From: DATBFG01 sp036558645
GTDB lineage: Bacteria > Acidobacteriota > Terriglobia > Terriglobales > Acidobacteriaceae
Assembly: GCA_036558645.1 (NCBI GenBank)
Contig: DATBFG010000021.1
Coordinates: 1-64,000 of the forward strand
DNA length: 64,000 bases
Direction of reading: 5' to 3'
The number at the start of each line of letters is the position of its first letter. The first letter of the stretch is position 1. Below, piece after piece: positions 50,397-59,476 of the stretch. A program made the position numbers and the translations under genes. The notes under the pieces were generated by a model. It saw only the letters and a program-made list of their open reading frames with translations, was not told the origin of the DNA and did not search any database.

Positions 50397-51842
50397 ATGA
50401 AAATCTGCGTTCTCGGATTAAGCGGTGCTTCACACGAGATCCTGTTTAGTGACGAGCGGCTAGGTAACATTCGGCGTTTGATGGATCTCGGTCTCTACGG
50501 ACGTCTCGAGAGCGTATTTCCACCCACTCCCGTTCCTGCTTGGATGTCGATGACGACCAGCCAGGATCCCGGATTCCTTGGCGTCTATGGACTTCGGAAC
50601 AGGCTGGATCGTTCGTATAACTCAGCTACACCTACTCCAGCATCTGTCCATGCCCCTGCACTTTGGGACGCCATAACGCTCCAGGGTAAGAAATCGGTTC
50701 TTGTCGGTGTGCCTCCCAATTTTCCGCCGCGTGTGCTTGACGGCATCAGCATAGGTTGCTTCCTTACGCCCGAAACTTCGCAGCACGAATTCACATATCC
50801 GGCGAACCTCGGCGAAAAACTCAGGGAATTAGTAGGTGACTATCCGGTTGATGTGAAGCGCGCTTCTAACACACCCTCGGATGCTCTCGTCGAAGAAATC
50901 GTCAACATGAACCGGAAGCAATGGGAGGTCGTGCGCTGGCTCATTGCCGAGCAGCCTTGGGATTACTTTCACTTCGTCGACATTGGACTCGACCGTGTGC
51001 AACATGCGTTCTGGACCTCTTTCGATCCGCAGAATACGCAGTTCCAACAAGGAAATCCCTACCAGCAGGTGATTCCTGACTATTATCAACTGCTCGACGA
51101 GCAGATTGGTACTGTGCTCGAGATGATCGATGATCAGATGATTGTTCTCGTACTCTCCGAGTACGGAGCCCAGCATCTTGATGGACTGTTCGCCGTGAAT
51201 GAATGGCTCGTGAACGAAGGCTTGCTGGTTCTGGACGAACAGCCTCTGTCTTCAACGACTCTCGAGAAGTTGAATGTGAATTGGGCGAAGTCAAAGGCCT
51301 GGGCTGAAGGCAATGCAGACATCTTCTTCAATGTGAAAGGAAGGGAACCGCAAGGCATCGTTCCAGCAGATGAGCTTGAAGCCCTTCGGCAAGACTTGAA
51401 ACTGCGGTTTGATGCTCTAACTGATCAAAGCGGACGACGGTTGTGTGCTGGAGTTTCCAAACCTTCTGAAATTTACCGGAGCGTGACGAATGTTACACCC
51501 GATCTGATGATCCATTTCGATTCAAATTGGCGCTCCATTGACTCCGTCGGACATGGCGGCAACTACTTGCTCCAGAATGATCTCATCTACGACGCGTGTG
51601 GTTACTCGACTGATGGTTTGTTTGTGCTGTATGCCCCAAACAACCCACTGGCTGGTGAGTATCAAGGGGCAAGTCTTCTGGACATGGCGCCTACGCTATT
51701 GGATCTTGGTGGGTACGAGATTCCGAAAAGCATGCAAGGAAAATCCTTGGTCGCTGGAATGGAAAAGAAATCAGGCAGCGGCTTAAGTGAAAGCGACGAG
51801 AAGTTGATTCACGATCGTTTGGCTGGACTGGGGTATGTCTAG
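50397..51842 (+). CDS. Alkaline phosphatase-superfamily paralog lacking key metal ligands (probable pseudoenzyme)
   Basis: This 481-residue protein is a shorter relative of the one before it. It keeps the superfamily frame: the first strand (KICVLGLSG), the Thr nucleophile region (T44 in FPPTPVPAWMSMTTSQDPG), the Asp/His pair D199 and H203 in GLDRVQHAFW, and the C-terminal lobes. It has lost the first metal-binding Asp (S9 in GLSG where GLDG is expected), and the SDHG motif reads SEYG (E255, Y256). Three of the six metal ligands of the intact paralog are thus changed. It is probably non-catalytic, or acts with an altered metal site. It is encoded 46 bases downstream of its paralog and lacks a signal peptide. 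Confidence 0.85.
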   Translation: MKICVLGLSGASHEILFSDERLGNIRRLMDLGLYGRLESVFPPTPVPAWMSMTTSQDPGFLGVYGLRNRLDRSYNSATPTPASVHAPALWDAITLQGKKSVLVGVPPNFPPRVLDGISIGCFLTPETSQHEFTYPANLGEKLRELVGDYPVDVKRASNTPSDALVEEIVNMNRKQWEVVRWLIAEQPWDYFHFVDIGLDRVQHAFWTSFDPQNTQFQQGNPYQQVIPDYYQLLDEQIGTVLEMIDDQMIVLVLSEYGAQHLDGLFAVNEWLVNEGLLVLDEQPLSSTTLEKLNVNWAKSKAWAEGNADIFFNVKGREPQGIVPADELEALRQDLKLRFDALTDQSGRRLCAGVSKPSEIYRSVTNVTPDLMIHFDSNWRSIDSVGHGGNYLLQNDLIYDACGYSTDGLFVLYAPNNPLAGEYQGASLLDMAPTLLDLGGYEIPKSMQGKSLVAGMEKKSGSGLSESDEKLIHDRLAGLGYV

Positions 51843-51906
51843 CAGTCCGCGGCCTAAGGTCCGAATTCTAGCTGCTCACTCCTCGGCCTGACCTGCCGGA
51901 CTGCTA
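51840..51906. terminator. Long inverted repeat spanning both stop codons of convergent genes
   Basis: TAGCAGTCCG (51840-51849) pairs exactly with CGGACTGCTA (51897-51906), and the interior adds GGTC/GACC and GGCC pairs, so the whole 67-base spacer can fold into one extended hairpin. The TAG of the plus-strand gene and the TAG of the minus-strand TPR gene lie in the two arms. It is placed to end both transcripts or protect them from each other. No T-run follows, so it is not a textbook terminator. Confidence 0.55.
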
Positions 51907-53121
51907 CTGTGTCGTTTGTGTCAGTTCTGGATGAGGCAGCGGCGCAGAGTACAGTTGCTCTTGTTCTTTCACATGCTGGGCATTCATCAGCCGGGTTACC
52001 GTTTCCATCTCGGCCTTTGCTTCTTCCTTGCGGCCTAGTTTCTGCAGTAGCTGTCCGCGGAGGTAGTGGATTGCATGACTATTGGGATCGAGCTTCTCGG
52101 CTGCCCCGATTTCGGTCAGTGCATCTGCATACTTTCCTTGGCGCTGATAGATCTTGGCCAGCTGATAGCGTGAGCTGGTCAGCTTAGGATCGAGCTTCAA
52201 AGCCTTCAGGTAGTAGGCCGCTGCCTCGTCGTCTTGCTCTTGTAGGTAGCTGATATAGCCGAGTTGATCGAAGTTATAAGGCATGTCTGGCTCGATGGAT
52301 ACATCTTCATCGAACTCTGCCTTAGCGCGCTCGAAGTCCTGCTTTTTCAGATAAGTGACTCCGAGGTTGAAGTGAACGAACGGAAGCTTCGGGCTCAACT
52401 TCGCAGCGGCTTGAAGCTCGCTGATGGCTTGGTCGTATTCCTCGCGATTGATGTGCGCCTTTCCCATCAAGAGATGAAACTCGGGTGAATCACTGCCAAT
52501 CTCCACCAGACGAGAGAGCGCCTTCTGTTCGAGATCTGGCCGCTTCGCCTTGCCCGCCGAGATACCCAACACATATAGGTAATTCAATTCATTGGATTGC
52601 TGCGCCCAAAGAGGTTCTAGCGTGGTCGCCGCATCGAGGTATCGTTCCGTAAAGAAATAACTGAGGCCAAGCAGATAACGGGGCTGAGTAGCACTTGGCA
52701 TATCCTTCACTACCGAACCAAGTGGCGGAATAGCCGCTTGAAAATCATTTTGCCGAAAGTAAGCCAACCCGATATTCAGCCGAATCCCCGGTACGCCGGG
52801 AGCCATCTTTTCCGCTTTTTGCAACGTCTCGAGCGCCTGGTTCCACTGTTGGCGGCGCATGTAAACGACACCTAGATTTGCATAAGCGCCCACCAGGTGC
52901 GGTTGAGTTTTGATGAGTTCCCGGAAATTGCGTTCGGCGTCGTCCAGTTTGCCGCCGTTCAACGCCGCTTCGCCCTGCTGGAATAGACGCTGTGGGTCGG
53001 CCGCCGGTGTGGTTTTCCTTTGGTTGTTCGATTGCGCTGCTGCGATTGCTTGAGGTCCCGGCGCCAAGAGCAGCAAAGCGGCGATGATGAATGAAGTTCT
53101 CCGTCTTGACACTCGTATCAC
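51904..53121 (-). CDS. Secreted TPR-repeat protein
   Basis: The 405-residue protein has a signal peptide (TSFIIAALLLLAPGPQAIAAAQ) and about nine tetratricopeptide repeats covering most of the rest. Clear units are FQQGEAALNGGKLDDAERNF, AYANLGVVYMRRQQWNQALE, IRLNIGLAYFRQNDFQAAIP, PRYLLGLSYFFTERYLDAAT, FHLLMGKAHINREEYDQAIS, VHFNLGVTYLKKQDFERAKA and SRYQLAKIYQRQGKYADALT. TPRs form a superhelical scaffold for protein-protein contacts. It is periplasmic or secreted. It converges on the phosphodiesterase-like genes and is divergent to the LacI-type regulator, so it may not be part of either operon. Confidence 0.9.
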   Translation of the reverse strand: MIRVSRRRTSFIIAALLLLAPGPQAIAAAQSNNQRKTTPAADPQRLFQQGEAALNGGKLDDAERNFRELIKTQPHLVGAYANLGVVYMRRQQWNQALETLQKAEKMAPGVPGIRLNIGLAYFRQNDFQAAIPPLGSVVKDMPSATQPRYLLGLSYFFTERYLDAATTLEPLWAQQSNELNYLYVLGISAGKAKRPDLEQKALSRLVEIGSDSPEFHLLMGKAHINREEYDQAISELQAAAKLSPKLPFVHFNLGVTYLKKQDFERAKAEFDEDVSIEPDMPYNFDQLGYISYLQEQDDEAAAYYLKALKLDPKLTSSRYQLAKIYQRQGKYADALTEIGAAEKLDPNSHAIHYLRGQLLQKLGRKEEAKAEMETVTRLMNAQHVKEQEQLYSAPLPHPELTQTTQ

Positions 53122-53232
53122 TCTGCTGTAGTGTCCGCCAGCAGTGGTGGGAATTCAAGCGGCAGCGACTCCGATAACGCCTGCACTCAGATTCGCTGGG
53201 CGACGGAGATCGCGAACCAGCGGCTCCCGATT

Positions 53233-54315
53233 ATGAATTTGGTGAGTGGCGCAACTACAAAGAGCTCCATTGTTACCATCCGCGAAGTAGCGAAAGAGAG
53301 CGGCTTCTCTTCGACCACGGTTTCGATTGTTCTCAATAATGCGCCTCTGGCCCGCTACATTCCCGCGGCCACCAAGAAGAAAATCGAGCGCACAGCCAAG
53401 AAGCTTGGATACCGGCCAAACCTATTTGCTCGCTCTTTACGCAGCAAACGCAGTCACACCGTCGGCGTCATGGTCTTCGACATGACCGATCCCTATTGCA
53501 CGCTGATCCTGCGTGGCATCGAGAACTCGCTTTACCAGGCATCGTACCTTCCCATTCTGACCGACGTCCACAACGAGCGCAGCCGCTTCGAGCGCTATCT
53601 GGAGATGTTACTGGACCGCCGCGTCGAAGCATTGATCGTTCTTGCGAACTGGCTGTTCGTGGATATCGACGTGCTGGCGGACCTGGAGAAAAGTAGCATT
53701 CCGACGACGATGATCGGGCGAGAATTACAGACCGATTCAGTCAGTTCGGTTGTAGTCGATAACGAACTCGGAGCTCTCGCCGCACTGGAGCACCTCCATT
53801 CGCTGGGACATCGCAGGATAGCATTCATCCGAGGCCCGAAGACCCTGACTGACAGCGCGCCGAGGTGGAAGGGCGTACGATCGCTTGCGAAATCGAAGGA
53901 CCTGGAACTTGATCCTCGTCTAATCGTGGATCTTCCAGAATCGAGAGAGCCGATCTCAAGTTTTGAAGCCGGCTACAAATTAACGGAGGAATTGATCAAG
54001 CGCAAAAGACCTTTCACCGCCTTGATGGCCTTCGATGACTTGACCGCCTTCGGAGCGATTCGGGCTTTGGGCAAAGTAGGAATGAGGGTGCCCGAACACT
54101 GCTCTGTAATCGGATTCGATGATGTGGCGACTTCAAGTCTATACACGCCATCGCTGACAACCATTCGACAGCCGATGGAAGCGATGGGAACGGCGGCAGT
54201 TAGTATCGTCGTCGAGGGAATTAAGGCGGTGCTCGAGAAGCGTGCGACAACAGCGGTCCACCGAAAGATGGTGCCTGAGCTTGTGGTGCGCGAATCGACC
54301 GGGAGGGCTTTGTAA
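53233..54315 (+). CDS. LacI-family transcriptional regulator
   Basis: The ATG at 53233 gives 360 residues; longer in-frame starts add a non-family N-terminus. Residues about 14-66 form the LacI helix-turn-helix and hinge (VTIREVAKESGFSSTTVSIV, then KKLGYRPNLFARSLRSKRSH). The rest is a periplasmic-binding-protein-like sensor domain (VGVMVFDMTDPYCTLILRGI; HLHSLGHRRIAFIRGPKTLT; LMAFDDLTAFGAIRALGKVG; SVIGFDDVATSSLYTPSLTT). Members usually repress sugar-use genes and respond to a sugar or sugar phosphate. The large TonB-dependent receptor gene begins 157 bases downstream on the same strand, with a LacI-type palindrome in between, so that receptor is the likely target. Confidence 0.93.
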   Translation: MNLVSGATTKSSIVTIREVAKESGFSSTTVSIVLNNAPLARYIPAATKKKIERTAKKLGYRPNLFARSLRSKRSHTVGVMVFDMTDPYCTLILRGIENSLYQASYLPILTDVHNERSRFERYLEMLLDRRVEALIVLANWLFVDIDVLADLEKSSIPTTMIGRELQTDSVSSVVVDNELGALAALEHLHSLGHRRIAFIRGPKTLTDSAPRWKGVRSLAKSKDLELDPRLIVDLPESREPISSFEAGYKLTEELIKRKRPFTALMAFDDLTAFGAIRALGKVGMRVPEHCSVIGFDDVATSSLYTPSLTTIRQPMEAMGTAAVSIVVEGIKAVLEKRATTAVHRKMVPELVVRESTGRAL

Positions 54316-54442
54316 AAACGAGTGGGATCTTTCCTTAGTTCGGGTCGCCCCGAGCGGGAATTTTCCGCTTGACAATGCCGCGTCTACTGCCGCCTAATAG
54401 CTGGCAATTTGGCGTGTATTAAATCGTTACATGTGGGTACTC

Positions 54443-54450
54443 AAACGTTT
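54443..54450 (+). promoter_or_regulatory. Candidate LacI-family operator before Oar-type receptor 2
   Basis: The palindrome AAACGTTT at 54443-54450, with a CG centre as in many LacI-family sites, lies about 22 bases upstream of the receptor ATG. A weaker related sequence, TAAATCGTTACA, is found about 20 bases further upstream. A TTGACA element at 54369-54374 could be the -35 box, although its -10 partner is poorly spaced. A site downstream of the promoter would suit repression by road-block. Confidence 0.5.
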
Positions 54451-54472
54451 TAATAGTTAGCGTGGAGGAAAT

Positions 54473-57400
54473 ATGCGCAGAACGCCCTGGTTGACGTGGT
54501 TCGTGTGCCTATGGCTCGCTCTTCCCCTCGCAGCCCAAAAGGATACTGGGATTATTCGGGGACTTGTGACTGATTCCTCTGGGGCTGTCATCTCCGGGGC
54601 GCAAATAACAGTGACCAGCGCCTCCACTGGACAGTCCCGAACTGCCTCCACAAATGCCGCCGGCGAGTACGTTCTGCCCGAACTGCAGCCTGGAGTCTAT
54701 GAGGTCCGCGTCAAACAACCGGGTTTCAAGGAGTACGTGAGCAAGAACGTGCAGTTGTTTGTCTCCAGCACGGCTGTAGTGAACGCTGAGATGCAGGTAG
54801 GCAATATCACTGACGAAGTCACCGTAGAAGCAAACCCGGTTCAGGTCGAGACTAGCACCGGGACTGTGGGCAATGTAGTCGAAGGCCGGGAAGTACGCGA
54901 GTTACCTCTTAATGGACGCAGCTTCGTCCAGTTGACGCAGTTGATGCCCGGCGTCTCTCCGCAAGCCAACTTTGACAGCAAAAACAAGGGTCTGCTGGCT
55001 GGCGTCGATTTTTCCGTGAATGGCAATAACACCACCGGGAACGTATTCATGGTGGATGGCGTCAACAACAATGACGTCGGCTCTAACCGTACGATCTTGG
55101 TATATCCCTCGATTGACGCCATTCAGGAATTTAAGATTCTCCGTAATAGCTATGGCCCTGAATACGGCCAAGCCATGGGTGCAATCGTCAACCTGGTTAC
55201 TCGCAGTGGTACGAACAGCTTCCATGGTGGTGCCTACTACTTCGGCCGTAACGATGCGCTGAATGCCACGGATTATTTCAACAACCTCAACGGCATCAAG
55301 AAGGACGTTCTCCGCCGCAACGATTGGGGCTACAACATCGGCGGTCCGATAATAAAGGACAAGCTGTTTTTCTTCTGGTCGCAGGAGTGGAACCGCGAAC
55401 TGCGCGGTGCGGCGCGCTCTGCGAATGTCCCAACCGTAGCTGAAAGGAACGGCGACTTCTCTCAATTGCGCGTCGCCAACGATGGCAGCCCGTGTGAGAA
55501 CGTACCCACCGATCCGAATGACCCCAATGCAGCCACTAACCGTTTCTTAAGTATTAATGACATCTCCAGTCACGGCTACGCCGGAAACCAGGCCTCCACT
55601 GCCGGCGCACTGGTTGCCCAAATCTTCCCCGATCCGAACCTTCCCCAGTCCGCCATCTTGCCCGGTCTCTGTAATAACTGGTCGCAATCGCTCACCGCTC
55701 CCATTTATTGGCGCGAAGAGAGCATTCGCGTGGACTACAAGATTGGGACTACTTGGAGCATCTTGGGACGCTATACACATGATTCGTGGTCACAACCGTT
55801 CCCCAGCACCTTGGGCTTCTGGGGAGACGATCCCTATCCTTCGGTTGAGAGCAGTTGGATTCAGCCCGGAGTGCAGGCGACCATCAAAATAACCAAGCTG
55901 TTTGGCTCCAGTGCAGTCAACGATTTTCAGGTATCGTATGCGGGAAACCGCATCACGGCAGATCGCGCGGGAACAAACCCTGGCTTGAACGATCAAATCC
56001 TTGCCGCCCTACCTCCCGACTTTCCCTTGAGCGACAAGCAAGCCGGAAACAAGCTGGGCTATCCCGTTTTCTGGGGTGGCCTTGGCAATGGCGCCGATTC
56101 CAGCGACCTCTGGACGCAAGCTCCTTGGCATAACAACGAGCAACTCATCATCTTCAAGGATGACTTCTCCAAAGTTCTGGGAAATCACTCGTTCAAAGTT
56201 GGCTTCCTGTTCAGCAATAATCAGAAAAATGAACTGGTGAATGGTTCTTCGGGAGAGAATGTGAACTTCTGGGGGGCCGCTAGCAACGATACAGGTAACG
56301 GAACGTTTAACGCACTGTGGAACCAGGTGCAATGGGGCGGCTCAGAGTTGCAGACCAATCCCTATGGCCAGCAACGCTGGCACGATATTGAGTTTTACTA
56401 TGGAGACACCTGGAAACTGCGCCGCAACGTGACTCTCGAGTACGGCTTACGCTGGTCATTCCTGCGGCAACCCTATGTGAGGGATGACAAGATCGCAAGC
56501 TTCCAACCCTCGGCCTATGACCCTGCCTTGGGAGGGGACGGCTGTAACGGTCTGATACTCGTGCCCGGAACCAACTTCTGCCAAGCCGCTGGTTTTCTGG
56601 GCGGGGTGCCTGGACCAAATCGGGCCCTGAAAGACAACGATAATCATGCCATCGCGCCACGACTGGGAATAGCCTGGGACCCCAGAGGTGACGGTAAGAC
56701 GTCCATCCGCGCCGGCCTGGGTCAATTCTTTCAGCGCGAGCGCTTGAGCAATGGCCTGACTATGGCCAATAACAATCCATTCTCGGCTTTAGCTCCGAAT
56801 GTAGTCCGTACTCTCGACGTTCCAATCGTTCAAGCCGCCAGCGGTGGCGCGCCCAGCTTTGGAGTAGATCCTGGATACGTTTTGCCCAACACTTGGCAAT
56901 GGAACCTGACATTTGAACGGGAACTTTTCCGTAATAACAAGTTGGAATTGGCGTACGTTGGGAATCGAGGAATTCACCTTCTACGCTACAATGACGCTAA
57001 TTTTGTTCCCAGGAATCAATGGCTGAATTACGCAATAACCCCTCTCGATCCGGTCGATGGCGGTGCAGACAACTCCTTCCGTCCCTTCGGGGCCGGCAAT
57101 TTCGGACAAATCGACTATGCCGAGTGGAAGGGCGGCTCTAATTATAACGCGCTCCAGGCGTTGTATCGCGTGCGTGTCAAAGCGCTGGATGCGCAGTTCG
57201 CTTATACGTTCTCGAAGTCGCTCTCGGATACCTCGCTTACCAGCAGCGGCACGACCTCACAGAGTACTGTTTTGCTTGATCCTCAGAACCCCCGGCTAAA
57301 CTATGGACCAAGCTACATCAATCGCCCACATATCCTGGTGGGAAACGTCGTGTATACCATGCCCGATTTTGCCGGTCACAATGCCTTTGTTCGGCACGTG

Positions 57401-58015
57401 GCAGGCGGATGGGAGTTAGCGGGCATTCTGAGTTATGGTAGCGGTGCCTCCCTGACTGTGTTTGCGAACGGGGCGGTGAACGGTGCTCCAGGCGGTTTCA
57501 CGGGCACGGGTGCTCGGACCGACGCCACCCGGCCAATTCGTGTTCCTGGCCAATCCTGCCGCGCTTCCGATGGATCTCCAAAGTACCAGTGGCTCAACCC
57601 CGCCGCATGGACAGTGGACAATTACCAGTTGTCGACCTTCGGTACCGCCGGAGTCGGCGAATGTCTGGGACCTGGGCTTGCCAACACGGATTTCTCCCTG
57701 CACAAGAGCTTCAAGGTGGGAGAGAAAGTTACGCTCCAGTTCCGCATGGAGTTTTTCAATCTCTTTAACAAGGTGCAGTTCCGCGACAATTCCGAAGACA
57801 TTACAAGTGTCGACAACAACCTGATCAATAATGCGTTTGCTTGTACAAGCTTCCTCTCGTCCTCGGATCCGGGCAACTTCGCCAGTCATTGTCCCAACGG
57901 AATCACCAATCGGGTGAGTTGGAGCTTTGCCGGCGAAGGCAACCAGACCTTCGGGCAGGTATCGCATGACAAGGGACCGCGCGAGATTCAGTACTCTTTG
58001 AAAATTGAATTCTAG
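54473..58015 (+). CDS. Oar-type TonB-dependent receptor 2 with carboxypeptidase-regulatory domain
   Basis: The ATG at 54473 follows GGAGG at a good distance. The 1180-residue protein has a signal peptide (TPWLTWFVCLWLALPLAAQ) and a carboxypeptidase-regulatory domain (about 24-115: GIIRGLVTDSSGAVISGAQI, VLPELQPGVYEVRVKQPGFK). The plug-like part holds ELPLNGRSFVQLTQLMPGVS, VNGNNTTGNVFMVDGVNNND and NLVTRSGTNSFHGGAYYFGR; a long beta-barrel ends in IQYSLKIEF, an outer-membrane type C-terminus. Its neighbour is a LacI-type regulator, which suggests a saccharide as ligand. It is probably a single-gene unit, with a terminator-like hairpin after it. Confidence 0.92.
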   Translation: MRRTPWLTWFVCLWLALPLAAQKDTGIIRGLVTDSSGAVISGAQITVTSASTGQSRTASTNAAGEYVLPELQPGVYEVRVKQPGFKEYVSKNVQLFVSSTAVVNAEMQVGNITDEVTVEANPVQVETSTGTVGNVVEGREVRELPLNGRSFVQLTQLMPGVSPQANFDSKNKGLLAGVDFSVNGNNTTGNVFMVDGVNNNDVGSNRTILVYPSIDAIQEFKILRNSYGPEYGQAMGAIVNLVTRSGTNSFHGGAYYFGRNDALNATDYFNNLNGIKKDVLRRNDWGYNIGGPIIKDKLFFFWSQEWNRELRGAARSANVPTVAERNGDFSQLRVANDGSPCENVPTDPNDPNAATNRFLSINDISSHGYAGNQASTAGALVAQIFPDPNLPQSAILPGLCNNWSQSLTAPIYWREESIRVDYKIGTTWSILGRYTHDSWSQPFPSTLGFWGDDPYPSVESSWIQPGVQATIKITKLFGSSAVNDFQVSYAGNRITADRAGTNPGLNDQILAALPPDFPLSDKQAGNKLGYPVFWGGLGNGADSSDLWTQAPWHNNEQLIIFKDDFSKVLGNHSFKVGFLFSNNQKNELVNGSSGENVNFWGAASNDTGNGTFNALWNQVQWGGSELQTNPYGQQRWHDIEFYYGDTWKLRRNVTLEYGLRWSFLRQPYVRDDKIASFQPSAYDPALGGDGCNGLILVPGTNFCQAAGFLGGVPGPNRALKDNDNHAIAPRLGIAWDPRGDGKTSIRAGLGQFFQRERLSNGLTMANNNPFSALAPNVVRTLDVPIVQAASGGAPSFGVDPGYVLPNTWQWNLTFERELFRNNKLELAYVGNRGIHLLRYNDANFVPRNQWLNYAITPLDPVDGGADNSFRPFGAGNFGQIDYAEWKGGSNYNALQALYRVRVKALDAQFAYTFSKSLSDTSLTSSGTTSQSTVLLDPQNPRLNYGPSYINRPHILVGNVVYTMPDFAGHNAFVRHVAGGWELAGILSYGSGASLTVFANGAVNGAPGGFTGTGARTDATRPIRVPGQSCRASDGSPKYQWLNPAAWTVDNYQLSTFGTAGVGECLGPGLANTDFSLHKSFKVGEKVTLQFRMEFFNLFNKVQFRDNSEDITSVDNNLINNAFACTSFLSSSDPGNFASHCPNGITNRVSWSFAGEGNQTFGQVSHDKGPREIQYSLKIEF

Positions 58016-58026
58016 GTGCGGATGAA

Positions 58027-58066
58027 AAAGGGTGAAGTCTGGCTGGCTTCCCCCTTTTCTTCTCTT
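58027..58066 (+). terminator. Terminator-like hairpin after Oar-type receptor 2
   Basis: AAAGGGTGAAG (58027-58037) pairs with CTTCCCCCTTT (58047-58057) with one mismatch and a 9-base loop, followed by a pyrimidine-rich TCTTCTCTT tract. It lies 12 bases after the receptor stop. Confidence 0.55.
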
Positions 58067-58151
58067 CCTTAGAATCTAGCGGGAAGATCTACACAGAGAG
58101 AGTTTTCCCGAACGCACCCTTTTCTTACCTCGGAAATCAAATTCCGCGGAC

Positions 58152-59354
58152 CTAGCCCACTTCCGCATGCTGTCGTGCCGGCTTGAGCACTGAAAAGGCC
58201 TGCTCCAGATCCCCAATCAGATCGTCTGTATTTTCGATCCCTACGGAGAGTCGAATCATCTGGTCCGTGATTCCCATCTTCTGCCGCTGTTCAGCGGAGA
58301 TCATGGCATGCGAGGTCAGCACAGGGATCGAAACCAGAGAATCGACTCCGCCCAGACTTGGCGCTAACGTGAAGAGATGAAGCGATTCCGCGAGCTGCCG
58401 CGCACTCTCGCCCGTCCCATCCACCTCAAAACTCAACACGCCACCGCCTCCCTGCAGTTGTTCCTGTGCCAGTGCGTACTGGGGATGAGTCTCCAAAAAT
58501 GGGTAGTGGACGCGCTTGACCTTTGGATGGCCAGCCAGGAACTGTGCTACGCGCAATGCATTGTCATTCTGCCGTTGCACGCGCAGGGCGAGCGTCCTGA
58601 TGCCACGCAATAGCAGCCATGCCGCATGGGGATCCATGCAGCCTCCCAGCGTGGTGCGGCTGGAATGAATCTTGTCGATGAGGTCCTGGCGTCCGGCGAC
58701 GATTCCGCAGATTAAGTCCGAGTGCCCGGCGAAATACTTGGTGCCGGAGTGCATCACCAAGTCGATACCGAACTCGATTGGCCGCTGATTAATCGGCGTC
58801 GCAAACGTACTATCGATCAAGGTAATCAGATTGTGCTGGCGAGCAATAGCCACGCCTTTGCGCAGGTCAACTACTCGCAGGATGGGATTGGTCGGTGATT
58901 CTAGATACAGCAGCTTCGTCTTTGAAGTAATGGCGCGCTCGTGCTGTGCGTAGTCGGTGGTATCAACAAACGTGGTTTCAATCCCCAGCTTGGGGAGCCA
59001 TTGACTCAGAAACTTGGTAACGCCGCCATAGATATCGCGCTGCGCAACGATATGATCGCCGTTCTGCAATAGCGACAGAATTGTTGTTGTGATGGCGTTC
59101 ATGCCCGAGGAGAACAGGAGTGCCGCATCAGCCCCTTCGAGTTCCGAAATCGCCTTCTCAGCAACCGAATGCGTGGGATTCCCATAACGCGTGTAGAACA
59201 TGTCGGTCGAGGTCGCGCGCAGTTGTTCGTCGTTGTCAATGACCTCAAACGTCGATGTCTGGTAGATCGGAGTCGCTAACGGTCCATTCTTCTTCTCGGA
59301 ATCTACTCCTCCGCGAACAGCCTCAGTCTCCTGACGGCGCGGGTGCTTGCTCAT
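58152..59354 (-). CDS. PLP-dependent Cys/Met metabolism enzyme (cystathionine gamma-synthase/lyase family)
   Basis: The start at 59354 is chosen because AAGGAG then lies seven bases upstream; an ATG two codons earlier abuts it. The 400-residue enzyme is a fold-type I PLP protein of the trans-sulfuration family. Features are the N-terminal KNGPLATPIYQTSTFEVID, SSGMNAITTTILSLLQNGDH (PLP phosphate site), YLESPTNPILRVVDL, and the PLP lysine in LVMHSGTKYFAGHSDLICG. RLSVGIENTDDLIGDLEQA ends the fold. Members make or cleave cystathionine, or release methanethiol or H2S; the family cannot be split from these motifs alone. It is divergent to the SDR gene. Confidence 0.9.
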   Translation of the reverse strand: MSKHPRRQETEAVRGGVDSEKKNGPLATPIYQTSTFEVIDNDEQLRATSTDMFYTRYGNPTHSVAEKAISELEGADAALLFSSGMNAITTTILSLLQNGDHIVAQRDIYGGVTKFLSQWLPKLGIETTFVDTTDYAQHERAITSKTKLLYLESPTNPILRVVDLRKGVAIARQHNLITLIDSTFATPINQRPIEFGIDLVMHSGTKYFAGHSDLICGIVAGRQDLIDKIHSSRTTLGGCMDPHAAWLLLRGIRTLALRVQRQNDNALRVAQFLAGHPKVKRVHYPFLETHPQYALAQEQLQGGGGVLSFEVDGTGESARQLAESLHLFTLAPSLGGVDSLVSIPVLTSHAMISAEQRQKMGITDQMIRLSVGIENTDDLIGDLEQAFSVLKPARQHAEVG

Positions 59355-59476
59355 TCTCATCTCCTTTAGACAGTGCTTTCGCGGATTAGAGCTAATCCAC
59401 AAGCGTACCCCTGCGAGGTACACGGGGCAAGGGCCTGCCGTTTGGATAGACGTCGAAGTCTTATAATCCCTGTCCT

